This document shows positions 7,228 to 15,514 of a stretch of 16,524 nt of DNA, one piece after another. Every line of letters begins with the position of its first letter. The first letter of the stretch is position 1. Location: assembly GCA_022736495.1 (NCBI GenBank), contig DZCR01000069.1:1-16524 (forward strand). Reading direction: 5' to 3'. The notes beneath the pieces were generated by a model, which was not told the origin of the DNA, searched no databases, and saw only the letters and a program-made list of their open reading frames with translations. A program made the position numbers and the translations under genes. This DNA is from Desulfobacca acetoxidans (GTDB lineage Bacteria; Desulfobacterota; Desulfobaccia; Desulfobaccales; 0-14-0-80-60-11).

Positions 7228-9546
7228 GTGTTCCTGGGCCTGGATGAACTCCTTTCAAGGACCATTACCATGAGCAGGAACAACCTGGTTGAGGCCTTTA
7301 AGATCGCCCGGAAAGAAGTGGTGATCTTAATGGAAACCCTTTCCGACAGAAGCAGCCTGTCTTTCTCGGCCCATGACCTCCAGACCGGTGCAGTAACGGC
7401 CGATACCCCGGATGATGAGATTTTCGACCTCATTGACCCGATTATCGAAAATGTGGTGATTGCCGTGGAGCCCAGGCTCTTTGGGATCGGCTCCGAGCCT
7501 GTGGCCGGGTTCACCCTGGATGATTATAAAGAATTGCCGGCCCTGGACGAACTGGCCTTTAACGACGGGTTCATCACCAAGGGCGAGCGGGAAAAAGCCC
7601 TGGAACAACTGGAGGAGAAACAGGCGGAAGGCGCCAGAACGGCAACCATTGAAAAGATTCTCATGGAGAACGGATTCCTAAGAAGACAGGATTTAAGCCG
7701 CATCCTGGCGAAATTCGCCATGATCGAAACCCGGCTTTTAGACCGGGATTATGCCAAGATGCTCATCAACCGGGAGATTGCTTCCCGGAAAGATATCGAC
7801 CGGGCCTTTCGGAAACAGTTGAACAATTTTGAAGACAGTGGGGTCGCCATTGCCCTGGGAGATATCCTGGTGGAATCCGAGGTGATTTCCGGTGAAATCC
7901 GGGATGAGGTCATGGCGGCCCAGGACAGGACCGGAAAGAGAAAAACCGCCCTTGACCCGTCCACTGAATTTTCTTCGGATTTCGGGGCCTTTGTGGATCT
8001 CCAGGTTTCCGATGACCGGGTAGAAGCCTGGATCAGGGTTCCAAAGACGGCCCAGGGCACATCTGATGTTGAACCCATTAAAAAACTCATTAAAAAACGG
8101 GGAATTAAATATGGGGTGGTGGGAGATGGCGAAATACACAATTTTCTGAAGACCTGCACCGACCCCCATGAAAAATTCGTCATTGCCCGGGGGCTCGCCC
8201 CCAGTGTGGGGAAACCCGCAGAAATCATTTACCATTTCAATACCGAGGTGGATTCTGCCGGAATCATAAATGAGGACGGGTCCATTGACTTCAGGGCCAG
8301 GGGGGAGTCCCCTTTTGTCAAGCGGGACCAGCTCCTGGCAGAGAAGAAACCCATGGAGCAGCCCAAATCCGGCATGGATGTGTTCGGTGATCCCCTTCTG
8401 GTCGGTGAAGTGGATGATGCCCCGCTCCTGGGCGGCCAGGGGACGGAATTGTCGGAAGACGGGCTCAGGCTGACGGCAACCCTCACGGGCCAGCCCGGCA
8501 TTGATATCAAAGGCGTGATTTCCGTCCTGGAATCCTTTACCGTCAAAGGGGATGTGGACTTTAAAACCGGAAATATCAATTTCAGCGGCAATGTCATTGT
8601 GACCGGTACCGTCAAAGAAGGATTCCTCGTGGAGTGTGAAGATTTGACGGCCAATGAAATCAACGGCGGTATTATCCGCATCAAAGGGGATCTGAAAATT
8701 TCCAACGGGATTGTCAATGCCGACATCGAGACCGAGGGCGGAATCCAGGCCAAATTCCTGAACAAGGTCAGGCTCTATGGCTACAAAAATATAATGATCA
8801 CGAGAGAAATCATGGAATCCTATATTGCCGTCAGTGGTTCTCTGAATAATGAAACCGGCAGGATTTCCGCCTCCACCATTGCCGCCCGGCGGGGATTGAG
8901 TGTCAAGCAGATCGGAACAGAAAAGGCGGAGTTCTCCACCATCAAGGCCGGTGCCGATGACCATATCCGGTGGGTGGCTGAAAAATACGATTTGAAAATT
9001 GAAAAAATGCAAAGGGAACTGGATCTCCTCTTTGCCAAAAAACTCCAATATGACGGAGTTTATAATGCCATGCATGTGGACATTGCCAACCAGACCTTTG
9101 TCCAGGAAAAACTCACCAAAAAAATCGATTTCCTCGAAAACAGGCTGGGGGAAATAACGGAAAAACCAGAAAAAGAAAAAAGCCTCAAAGAACTCAAAGA
9201 CATCCAGGCAACGGTTCAACATGCGGATGAGCGGATCAAGGCCCTTTTCCGGGAACAGGATGCAGTCCAGCAGACATCCATGGAATGCGAACACAAAATA
9301 GGGGCCCTGGACCAGGACATCAAAGCCGTTCAAAAAGAAAAGGATAAGGTCATCGGCAGAATCGAAGCCGACCCGCCGGTTCCTGAACTGAAAGCCGTCA
9401 AAAAAATATATGCAGGAACCCGGATCACCGGCACAACCGCCTCCATGATCCTGAAACAGGATTTTGGGGCGTCCAGATTCACGGAAATAGATACCGGTGA
9501 TCCAGCCAACCCCAAGCAACTGGTTCATCAAACCCTGAACATATAA
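7228..9546 (+). CDS. FapA family (DUF342) protein, probably the C-terminal part of a receiver-FapA fusion
   Basis: From GTG 7228 this gives 772 residues, but coding character extends back to the A10 tract. AAGGAA abuts the GTG, leaving no proper spacing, so independent initiation is doubtful. Residues 1-245 are mostly helical. They include two segments, around 115-160 and 183-230, resembling 'xGEILVExGxI' helical modules of MshEN-type N-termini. The FapA/DUF342 region covers about 250-772: an N-terminal part with 'VDSAGIINEDGSIDF', a beta-helix-like repeat region (about 425-575, 'GNINFSGNVIVTGTVKEGF'), a long coiled coil (about 578-715), and a conserved tail beginning 'AVKKIYAGTRITG'. DUF342 proteins include Vibrio FapA, linked to flagellar assembly and the phosphotransferase system; the role here is unknown. 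The next gene lies in the same frame just past its TAA. Confidence 0.82.
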   Translation: MFLGLDELLSRTITMSRNNLVEAFKIARKEVVILMETLSDRSSLSFSAHDLQTGAVTADTPDDEIFDLIDPIIENVVIAVEPRLFGIGSEPVAGFTLDDYKELPALDELAFNDGFITKGEREKALEQLEEKQAEGARTATIEKILMENGFLRRQDLSRILAKFAMIETRLLDRDYAKMLINREIASRKDIDRAFRKQLNNFEDSGVAIALGDILVESEVISGEIRDEVMAAQDRTGKRKTALDPSTEFSSDFGAFVDLQVSDDRVEAWIRVPKTAQGTSDVEPIKKLIKKRGIKYGVVGDGEIHNFLKTCTDPHEKFVIARGLAPSVGKPAEIIYHFNTEVDSAGIINEDGSIDFRARGESPFVKRDQLLAEKKPMEQPKSGMDVFGDPLLVGEVDDAPLLGGQGTELSEDGLRLTATLTGQPGIDIKGVISVLESFTVKGDVDFKTGNINFSGNVIVTGTVKEGFLVECEDLTANEINGGIIRIKGDLKISNGIVNADIETEGGIQAKFLNKVRLYGYKNIMITREIMESYIAVSGSLNNETGRISASTIAARRGLSVKQIGTEKAEFSTIKAGADDHIRWVAEKYDLKIEKMQRELDLLFAKKLQYDGVYNAMHVDIANQTFVQEKLTKKIDFLENRLGEITEKPEKEKSLKELKDIQATVQHADERIKALFREQDAVQQTSMECEHKIGALDQDIKAVQKEKDKVIGRIEADPPVPELKAVKKIYAGTRITGTTASMILKQDFGASRFTEIDTGDPANPKQLVHQTLNI

Positions 9547-9561
9547 AGGACAAAAGCCATT
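9545..9561 (+). promoter_or_regulatory. ribosome binding site pointing to an AUU start codon
   Basis: AAAGGA at 9545-9550 overlaps the preceding stop TAA (9544-9546) and lies 8 bases before ATT at 9559-9561. Reading from there gives (M)[13 protein letters not shown], a normal receiver N-terminus with its first beta strand. No ATG, GTG or TTG lies in frame between the stop and 9588. The first usual start, GTG 9589, would remove most of beta strand 1 and has no ribosome binding site. Confidence 0.55.
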
Positions 9562-11994
9562 TCCGAGGACCGGCAATATAAAATTCTGGTGGTTGAATCC
9601 ACCACCACTTTAAGAAACAGGATAAAAACCGTCCTGTCCGCCCAGGGATACGGGGTAGAGTGTTTCCACGTCTCCTCCGAAGCCCTGGATGCCCTGGAAG
9701 CTTCACAATCAGCCCCCTACGCGGTGATCATCTCAAGCTATATGATGCCGAAAATGAAGGGGGATGAAATCCTGAAAACCGCAAAGGCAATGTCACCCCA
9801 GACCCAAAGGATCCTGATTGCCGACCTATCCGAACTGGAAACCCTTGTCAATGCCGTCAATATGGCCGGAATAAACGCCTGTCTCACCCTTCCGTTCAAT
9901 GACCAGGACCTGCTCCATCAGACGGACCTGTGCTGCCGCCAGCATGACATGGTCCGGAAACAAAACCATTTCAAACGGCTCACCCAGCACCAGAACCGGC
10001 AATTGTTTCAGATGGCCGGCAATTATAAGAAAAAAGACCTCTTCTACCTGTCCCAGCTTGAACAGAAAAAAAAGGAAATCCGGATTCTTGAATCCAGGAT
10101 CCGGTCCGCCGGGAGGTCGCTGGATGCAGACAGACCTGTGTTGCTGCAGGATATTTTAGCCGAGCACAATATTGCCTTTTCCCCGGAGGCCTTCGCTTCC
10201 CAGTTTATCTTGATGAAAAAGGAAATCAAAGAAATCCTTGAAACTGCAACGCCGGCGGCCTATATCACCCTGACTCCGGTTTCAGGCAAGGCCCCGGCCC
10301 CGGCTCCCGAAACCAGGGATACAATTCAACAGGCCATACAGCTTCTTTTTGCATTCTTTTTGAAACATAAGCCCTCGAAAACTCACCCCCTTGGGAGGGT
10401 AAAAGAAATCATCCCGGAGGATATGTTCGAGGTCAGGCTTTCTGAAGACAATGCCCAGGCCTTCCTGACGATAAAAACAAGAGACACCCGCCTGCTGGAA
10501 CCTTCCCATGTCCGCCGGTTCCTGGAAAAGAACCGGATCATTAACGGCGTCAAACTGGATCATGAAATTGAATCCTGGCTTTTACAGGCCCTGCCCGGAG
10601 ACCCGCCCTTTATTATCGCATCGGCCAGGGAGGCGAAATATCCAAAAAACGCAGAGGTCCGGTATCATTTTCCAACCCGGTTTCTCCATGCCGGAAAAAT
10701 AAACCCGGACGGCAGCATCAATTTCCAGGACAGGGGAGAGATCCCCTATGTGGAAGACGGGGCCTTTCTGGCCGCCAAAATTTTCCCGGAGCAGGGAGCC
10801 CCGGGGATCGATGTCTTCGGCAACGAGATCCCCGTGGATGACCCCGTTGACCTTGCCTTTGCAGCAGGACCGGGGACACGGCTGTCCGAAGACGGGGTCC
10901 GGATTTATGCGGCCGTCGCCGGCCAGCCCCACCTGGATGCCCTGGGGAATGTCACGGTCTGCCCGGAATTTCAGATCAAGGGGGATCTCGGGTTTGAAAC
11001 CGGCAATGTTAATTTTGACGGCAATGTCATTGTCAGCGGATCAGTCAAGGAGGGCTTCAAGGTCAAATGCGCTTCCCTGACGGCCAAGGAAATCCAGGGA
11101 GCGGAAATTGATATTTCAGGGGATCTGAATGTCTCCATGGGCATCGTGGATACCGAGCTGGTAAAGGTCAAAGGATCGGTCCAGGCCAAATTCGTCCATA
11201 ACTCAAAGATAAGCGCCTTCGGAGATCTTATTGTTCAAAAGGAGATCATTGACTCCAGAATCTATTTAAGCGGGGCCTGCATCAATGAAAACGGCCTCAT
11301 CGTCAATTCCGTCATCTCCGCAAAAATGGGGATCCGGGCCGGGAATATCGGAAACCCCAGTGCAAAACCCTCCTCCCTCACCGTGGGGGTGGATGAGCAC
11401 ACCAATCTTTTAACGGCTAAAATCGATGCCTTGCTGGATGTGAACCGGAATACCGTCCGGGAACTCCAAGCCGAGGCGGAGGCCCTTGAGACGGAAGATC
11501 AGTCCCTGCACGGGGTCATCTCCAAACATGCCTATGTCCAGGACCGGGCCCAGCTTGAATTGAAGGATATTGAAAAAAAATTGGGGAGCCTGAAGGCATC
11601 CGGGAATATGGCGGCATACCAGAAAGTGGTGAATACGGTCAAGGAAATCCGGATCAACGCCAAAAAGGCCGAAGAAGAGATCAACAAGGGCTTTGACCGC
11701 CAGGATGCCATTGCCCTTGAAATTTCACGGAAAACCGAACGGATCAAAGAACTGGAAGCCCGCAGCAAGGAGCTGACCGATGAAAAAAACGGGCTGCTTG
11801 AATTTTCCGGCAGGACAACCCCCCTGCCGGAAGTCAGGGTCGGGAAAAAAATCGAATCCGGGACAAAAGTTCTTACCGTCAATTCCTCACTGACCCTTGA
11901 CAATGCCTCTTCCCGGTGCAGCATTAAAGAATTTGCAAAAAGCTCCCCCGGATCAGGGGGCCTTCTCGTCTATGAAATGCGGATCATCGATTAA
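9559..11994 (+). CDS. pseudo-receiver-FapA (DUF342) fusion protein
   Basis: This gives 811 residues from the proposed AUU start, or 801 from GTG 9589. The N-terminal receiver fold (about 6-125) is clear but degenerate. The acidic pair is 'VVES', the phosphoacceptor Asp is Ser60 ('IISSYMMP'), the conserved Thr is Ala ('LIADL') and the Lys is Leu ('LTLPF'). A coiled-coil linker with '[10 protein letters not shown]' follows (about 140-190). The FapA/DUF342 region runs from about 285: '[13 protein letters not shown]', a beta-helix-like segment (about 450-600, '[19 protein letters not shown]'), a coiled coil (about 612-755), and the tail '[12 protein letters not shown]'. It is paralogous to the preceding FapA gene but lacks that gene's extra helical region. 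The receiver probably acts as a phosphorylation-independent docking domain. The stop codon overlaps that of the convergent chemoreceptor gene. Confidence 0.85.
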   Translation: MSEDRQYKILVVESTTTLRNRIKTVLSAQGYGVECFHVSSEALDALEASQSAPYAVIISSYMMPKMKGDEILKTAKAMSPQTQRILIADLSELETLVNAVNMAGINACLTLPFNDQDLLHQTDLCCRQHDMVRKQNHFKRLTQHQNRQLFQMAGNYKKKDLFYLSQLEQKKKEIRILESRIRSAGRSLDADRPVLLQDILAEHNIAFSPEAFASQFILMKKEIKEILETATPAAYITLTPVSGKAPAPAPETRDTIQQAIQLLFAFFLKHKPSKTHPLGRVKEIIPEDMFEVRLSEDNAQAFLTIKTRDTRLLEPSHVRRFLEKNRIINGVKLDHEIESWLLQALPGDPPFIIASAREAKYPKNAEVRYHFPTRFLHAGKINPDGSINFQDRGEIPYVEDGAFLAAKIFPEQGAPGIDVFGNEIPVDDPVDLAFAAGPGTRLSEDGVRIYAAVAGQPHLDALGNVTVCPEFQIKGDLGFETGNVNFDGNVIVSGSVKEGFKVKCASLTAKEIQGAEIDISGDLNVSMGIVDTELVKVKGSVQAKFVHNSKISAFGDLIVQKEIIDSRIYLSGACINENGLIVNSVISAKMGIRAGNIGNPSAKPSSLTVGVDEHTNLLTAKIDALLDVNRNTVRELQAEAEALETEDQSLHGVISKHAYVQDRAQLELKDIEKKLGSLKASGNMAAYQKVVNTVKEIRINAKKAEEEINKGFDRQDAIALEISRKTERIKELEARSKELTDEKNGLLEFSGRTTPLPEVRVGKKIESGTKVLTVNSSLTLDNASSRCSIKEFAKSSPGSGGLLVYEMRIID
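10066..10091 (+). other. A8 slippery site in the paralogous linker followed by an early -1 stop
   Basis: The Lys codons AAA AAA AAG at 10066-10074 form A_AAA_AAG (10068-10074) in the reading frame, the heptamer known from dnaX frameshifting. A -1 slip would add five residues (GNPDS) and stop at TGA 10089-10091, giving a receiver plus coiled-coil fragment. It lies at the same place in the coiled coil as the A10 tract of the preceding gene. No obvious upstream stimulatory ribosome-binding-like element is seen. Confidence 0.35.
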
Positions 11995-13697
11995 TCAATT
12001 GCCTGGGCTGTTTTCAGGGGCTGCATTTTATCCTTTAAAAAGGGTACATAGGCCATATCCGTTTTCATAATATGGCTTTTCAGCCAGTCTGTCAGAAAGT
12101 CCATGAGATCCATGGTCACGGTGGCCTTGCCCTTCTCAAAATCCGCCTGAAAGGATTTTACCTTGGCCACCAGCTCCTTGTGGATCTTTTGATGATTTTC
12201 AGTTTCCGGGTATCCGAATGTTTTAAACTGCTCTTCTTCAAACCCGAAATGGAATACCGTATATTTTGCGAGGTCATTGAGAATTCCGCCGGCTTCCCTT
12301 GCCCCCTTCTGCTGTTTCATGGCCTTGTGCAGCAGATTGATGAGGCGCACCAGTTCCTTATGCTGGGTATCGATTTCCTGGATGCGGGTCTCAAGGGACG
12401 GCCGCCAAGGCATCAGATCCGGGACCTGTTTTTCGCCGGCCCCCGAATCCGGTGCTGCTGTCGCCTTGTCCATGGACACCCTGAAAATACTGATCATCCG
12501 CCTCAGGTTCAAGGAAAGTTGATCCAGATCCTTTGCGCCATTGGTCAGGCCGGCCGCCCTTTCGGACATTTCCGAGGCAATGCCGTCCACCTGGGCAATA
12601 TCCTTGGCAATCTCGGAAGCCACCTGGGAACTCTGGGCCACATTCTCATTCACCTCGGCAATACCGATGGAGGCCTGCTCAATATTGCCGGCCACTTCCG
12701 TCGCCGTCCGGGACTGCTCTTCAACCGCCTTTGCAATCTCATGGACAATATGATCCACGCCGGCAATGACCTCGGCAATCGTACCGACCTCCTGAACGGT
12801 TTCCCGGGTTGAATTCTGTATTCCCTCAATCTTTTCCCGGATGCTTTCCGTTGCCTTTGCCGTCTGGGCCGCCAGATTTTTGATTTCCCCCGCCACCACG
12901 GCAAAGCCTTTTCCGGCTTCACCGGCCCTGGCCGCTTCAATGGTGGCATTCAGCGCCAGAAGATTGGTCTGTTCCGCAATGTCCGTGATGACCTGGGTGA
13001 CATTGCCGATTTCCTTGGCCGCCTCGCCCAGACGCCCTACTTTTTCCGTGGCGCTATCCACCTGCTGTTTTGCCTTACCTGAAATTTTCCCGGCTTCGGC
13101 GCAATTGTGTGCAATCCCGGTAATGTTGGACTGCATCAGGCCGGCGGCATCGGCGACAATGGAGATATTGGTGGAGGCCTCTTCACTGGCCGCGGCAACC
13201 GTATGCATGCTTGAATTCATTTCTTCGGCGGCCGCAGCCACGGAATTGGACCGGGAAGACAGATCAGAGGCTTCCTCATGCATGCGCTCGGAGGCCATAA
13301 ACACCTCTGATGAGGAAGCAGCAACGGTTTCAGTTTTCCTCCCGATATTCATGATGATGTCATCCAGGTTTGAAATAAACTGGTCAATACAACCGGCGAG
13401 AGTCCCAATCTCATCCTGCCGGTTCAGGGAAAGCCGGACGGTGAGATCCCGATCCTGCCCCTTGATTGATTTTTCAAGACCCTGTGTCAGCATTTTCAGG
13501 GGATTAAAAAAAAGTATGTGAAAAATGAACCCCATGGCAGCCATGACGAATATGAGACAAATCCCCCCGATCCCCATCATGCGGCCCAGAGGGACGCCCG
13601 GCAAAAACATCATAAAAATAACAAATGCCACACCAAGAACCACACATAAAGATCCAGCCAGTTGAAAAGCCAGTCTTTTCTGAAACAGTTTAATCAT
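11991..13697 (-). CDS. methyl-accepting chemotaxis protein with C-terminal bacteriohemerythrin domain
   Basis: This is a 568-residue chemoreceptor of DcrH-like type. Two membrane segments (about 9-32 and 39-65) are separated by only some 6-8 residues, so there is essentially no periplasmic sensor. A HAMP-like region (about 65-118) leads into a methyl-accepting signalling domain whose hairpin tip includes '[18 protein letters not shown]' (242-259). Residues about 428-560 are a bacteriohemerythrin with the full di-iron ligand set: H446 (DTQHKEL), H483 and E487 (HFGFEEE), H502 and H506 (HQKIH), H542 and D547 (HIMKTD). This suggests the cell tunes motility or a related pathway to oxygen or redox through the cytoplasmic di-iron domain. 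The start has AAGGAA about 9 nt upstream. It is last in the minus-strand run, 34 bases after the receiver-kinase. No C-terminal CheR-docking pentapeptide is present. Confidence 0.95.
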   Translation of the reverse strand: MIKLFQKRLAFQLAGSLCVVLGVAFVIFMMFLPGVPLGRMMGIGGICLIFVMAAMGFIFHILFFNPLKMLTQGLEKSIKGQDRDLTVRLSLNRQDEIGTLAGCIDQFISNLDDIIMNIGRKTETVAASSSEVFMASERMHEEASDLSSRSNSVAAAAEEMNSSMHTVAAASEEASTNISIVADAAGLMQSNITGIAHNCAEAGKISGKAKQQVDSATEKVGRLGEAAKEIGNVTQVITDIAEQTNLLALNATIEAARAGEAGKGFAVVAGEIKNLAAQTAKATESIREKIEGIQNSTRETVQEVGTIAEVIAGVDHIVHEIAKAVEEQSRTATEVAGNIEQASIGIAEVNENVAQSSQVASEIAKDIAQVDGIASEMSERAAGLTNGAKDLDQLSLNLRRMISIFRVSMDKATAAPDSGAGEKQVPDLMPWRPSLETRIQEIDTQHKELVRLINLLHKAMKQQKGAREAGGILNDLAKYTVFHFGFEEEQFKTFGYPETENHQKIHKELVAKVKSFQADFEKGKATVTMDLMDFLTDWLKSHIMKTDMAYVPFLKDKMQPLKTAQAID

Positions 13698-13731
13698 TGT
13701 CAGATTTTTCCTTCATTATATTCATCTCTTA

Positions 13732-15003
13732 TTATATTTTCCCCGGCAGGCTCACGGTAACGGTTGTTCCCTTGCCCACAGCGCTTTGAACAAAAATTTC
13801 ACCCTTGTGCTCCTTAACAATATTATAGACCATGTTCATCCCCAGACCGGTTCCCTTTCCGATCTCCTTGGTCGTAAAAAAAGGCTCAAATATCTTTGAA
13901 AGATGCTCCTCCTTTATCCCGCACCCGGTATCTGAAACCGAAACCAGCACATTTCCGCCTTCTTTCCTGGTTTCGACCCGGATTTCCCCTTTTTCCGCTA
14001 TGGCCTGGGCCGCATTCATCAGGATGTTCATGAATACCTGGTTCAATTTCTGGGGAAAGCCCTCGACCCTGGGGACATCCCCGAACTCCCGGATCACCTC
14101 GGCCTTATATTTCAATTCATTGTAAACAACATTCAGGGTGGACTCAAGCCCTTTATTAATATCCACCAGCATTTTCCGGTCATTGCCCGGATGGGCGAAA
14201 TTTTTGAGATCTGCAACGATTTTTCCGACCCTCAAAGTCCCCTCCTTGCAGTCATGGAGCAATTCAGGGATATCCTTTTTAAGATAGTCCAGGTCTTTTT
14301 CTTCTTCAAATTGCCGTATGGCCTTAAGTTCATCTTTTATTTCCGCACTCAAACTTTTCTCCGCCGTTCCAGTCAATATATTGCACAGATTCTGATAGCT
14401 GGATAAAAGCTCATTCACATCCTCCATATAGTCTTTCAAGGCGTCCAGGTTGCTGCCGATGAACCCGATGGGGTTATTGATCTCATGGGCCACGCCTGCG
14501 GCAAGCTGTCCGATGGAGGCCATTTTCTCGGATTGGAGCATATGTCCCTGGGTGATCTTCAATTCTCTGAGGGTCTCATCCAGTTTGCCGTTCTGAACGA
14601 TCAGGTCTTCCTGCAATTGATGATGACTGCGTTCCAGGTGGATGATCCTTTCCCCGGTTTTGATCCGGGAGCGCAATTCATCGGGTTTGAAAGGCTTGAC
14701 GATATAGTCATCGGCCCCTGCGTCAAAGACTTCCACAAGATCGGTCATCTTGTCTTTTGCCGTAAGCAGGATGATATAAGAATAGGCTTTTTTCCCGGAG
14801 GACCGGATCTTTTGACAAAGGGTGATCCCGTCCATTTCCGGCATCATCCAGTCGGAGATGACCATATCCGGGTCCTGTTCCAGGAAAAGTCGCCAGGCAA
14901 GCCCGCCGTTTTCCGCCTCAATGATATCGTGCCCGCTTTTTCCCACGGCTTTTTTTACAAGAAGTCTGGATACATAATCATCTTCGGCAATCAGAATCTT
15001 CAT
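13732..15003 (-). CDS. receiver-histidine kinase (N-terminal REC, C-terminal HisKA/HATPase)
   Basis: This is a 423-residue soluble protein. An N-terminal receiver (about 1-120) has 'LIAEDDY', phosphoacceptor D51 in '[10 protein letters not shown]', T81 in 'LLTAKD' and K103 in 'VKPFK'. A coiled-coil stretch (about 122-160) joins it to HisKA with H173 in 'GVAHEINNP'. The ATPase domain has '[10 protein letters not shown]', 'DTGCGI', 'FEPFFTTK' and '[14 protein letters not shown]'. All residues needed for activity are visible. With no PAS or membrane part, its input is presumably phosphorylation of its own receiver by another kinase, making it an intermediate in a relay. The start at ATG 15003 has a GGGAGA site upstream. 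It lies between the NimA-like gene (58-base gap) and the hemerythrin chemoreceptor (34-base gap). A functional link with the chemoreceptor is plausible but unproven. Confidence 0.93.
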   Translation of the reverse strand: MKILIAEDDYVSRLLVKKAVGKSGHDIIEAENGGLAWRLFLEQDPDMVISDWMMPEMDGITLCQKIRSSGKKAYSYIILLTAKDKMTDLVEVFDAGADDYIVKPFKPDELRSRIKTGERIIHLERSHHQLQEDLIVQNGKLDETLRELKITQGHMLQSEKMASIGQLAAGVAHEINNPIGFIGSNLDALKDYMEDVNELLSSYQNLCNILTGTAEKSLSAEIKDELKAIRQFEEEKDLDYLKKDIPELLHDCKEGTLRVGKIVADLKNFAHPGNDRKMLVDINKGLESTLNVVYNELKYKAEVIREFGDVPRVEGFPQKLNQVFMNILMNAAQAIAEKGEIRVETRKEGGNVLVSVSDTGCGIKEEHLSKIFEPFFTTKEIGKGTGLGMNMVYNIVKEHKGEIFVQSAVGKGTTVTVSLPGKI

Positions 15004-15061
15004 AGATCTCTCCCTTTCAGGGTGTTGAGGTGCTCATGCGGGTCCTTGGGGTAGGTCTGTT

Positions 15062-15514
15062 TCAGGATTTTTTGCCCGTCATTTTCTCGATCTCGATTTT
15101 GATGACCAGGGTTCGCTCAAGCATGGCATCCGGATAATCATAGGCCTCATCGGAATACTGGGCCATGATGATATCAAAGGCCCGGCGTTTTTCCTCGGGG
15201 CCGGACAAAAAAACAGCTTTGCCGGACCCGATCACACTTTTGTATTCCACCCCCCAGTCGCAGGCTAATTTCGCCTTTCTGAATCGGACAATCTCGTCCA
15301 CCTCAAAACAGACCCGGGGATTTTTTTTGATCAGCTCGATTTTTCTTCCTTCCCGTGCAGAGTGCAGATAAAGGGCCCCGTCCCGGTATCCGAAATTCAT
15401 GGGCACCAGATAGGGTTTATCCTCGTCCACCATGGCAAGGCGGCAGACGCTGCAAGCCTTTAAAATATCTTCAATCTCTTTTTGATCCTTGATTTCTCTT
15501 TCTTTTCTTCTCAT
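15062..15514 (-). CDS. pyridoxamine 5'-phosphate oxidase-like FMN-binding protein (NimA-type)
   Basis: This is a 150-residue protein of the split-barrel flavin family that includes NimA-like proteins. Visible signatures are 'CRLAMVDEDKPYLVPMNFGY' in the first strands, 'LYLHSAREGRKIELIKKNP', 'VCFEVDE', and 'YKSVIGSGKAVFLSGPEEK' followed by a helix. The length is normal for the family. Members bind FMN and many are reductases of unknown substrate; NimA itself is associated with nitroimidazole reduction. The substrate here cannot be inferred. Its ATG overlaps the stop of the upstream PHP gene in an ATGA (15511-15514), so the two are translationally coupled. Nothing in the sequence shows resistance function. 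Confidence 0.9.
   Translation of the reverse strand: MRRKEREIKDQKEIEDILKACSVCRLAMVDEDKPYLVPMNFGYRDGALYLHSAREGRKIELIKKNPRVCFEVDEIVRFRKAKLACDWGVEYKSVIGSGKAVFLSGPEEKRRAFDIIMAQYSDEAYDYPDAMLERTLVIKIEIEKMTGKKS

Noticed and set aside
7738..9576. A 612-codon open frame on the minus strand opposite the first FapA gene.
   Set aside because: It has no recognisable domain and a low-complexity, Phe/Gly-rich composition. It mirrors the codon bias of the well-supported plus-strand FapA gene.
9589..9591. GTG as the true start of the second receiver-FapA gene.
   Set aside because: It has no ribosome binding site and would delete most of the first beta strand of the receiver; kept only as an alternative.
11945..11960. 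CCCCC-6-GGGGG hairpin near the end of the FapA gene as a terminator.
   Set aside because: It lies inside conserved coding sequence and has no following T-run.
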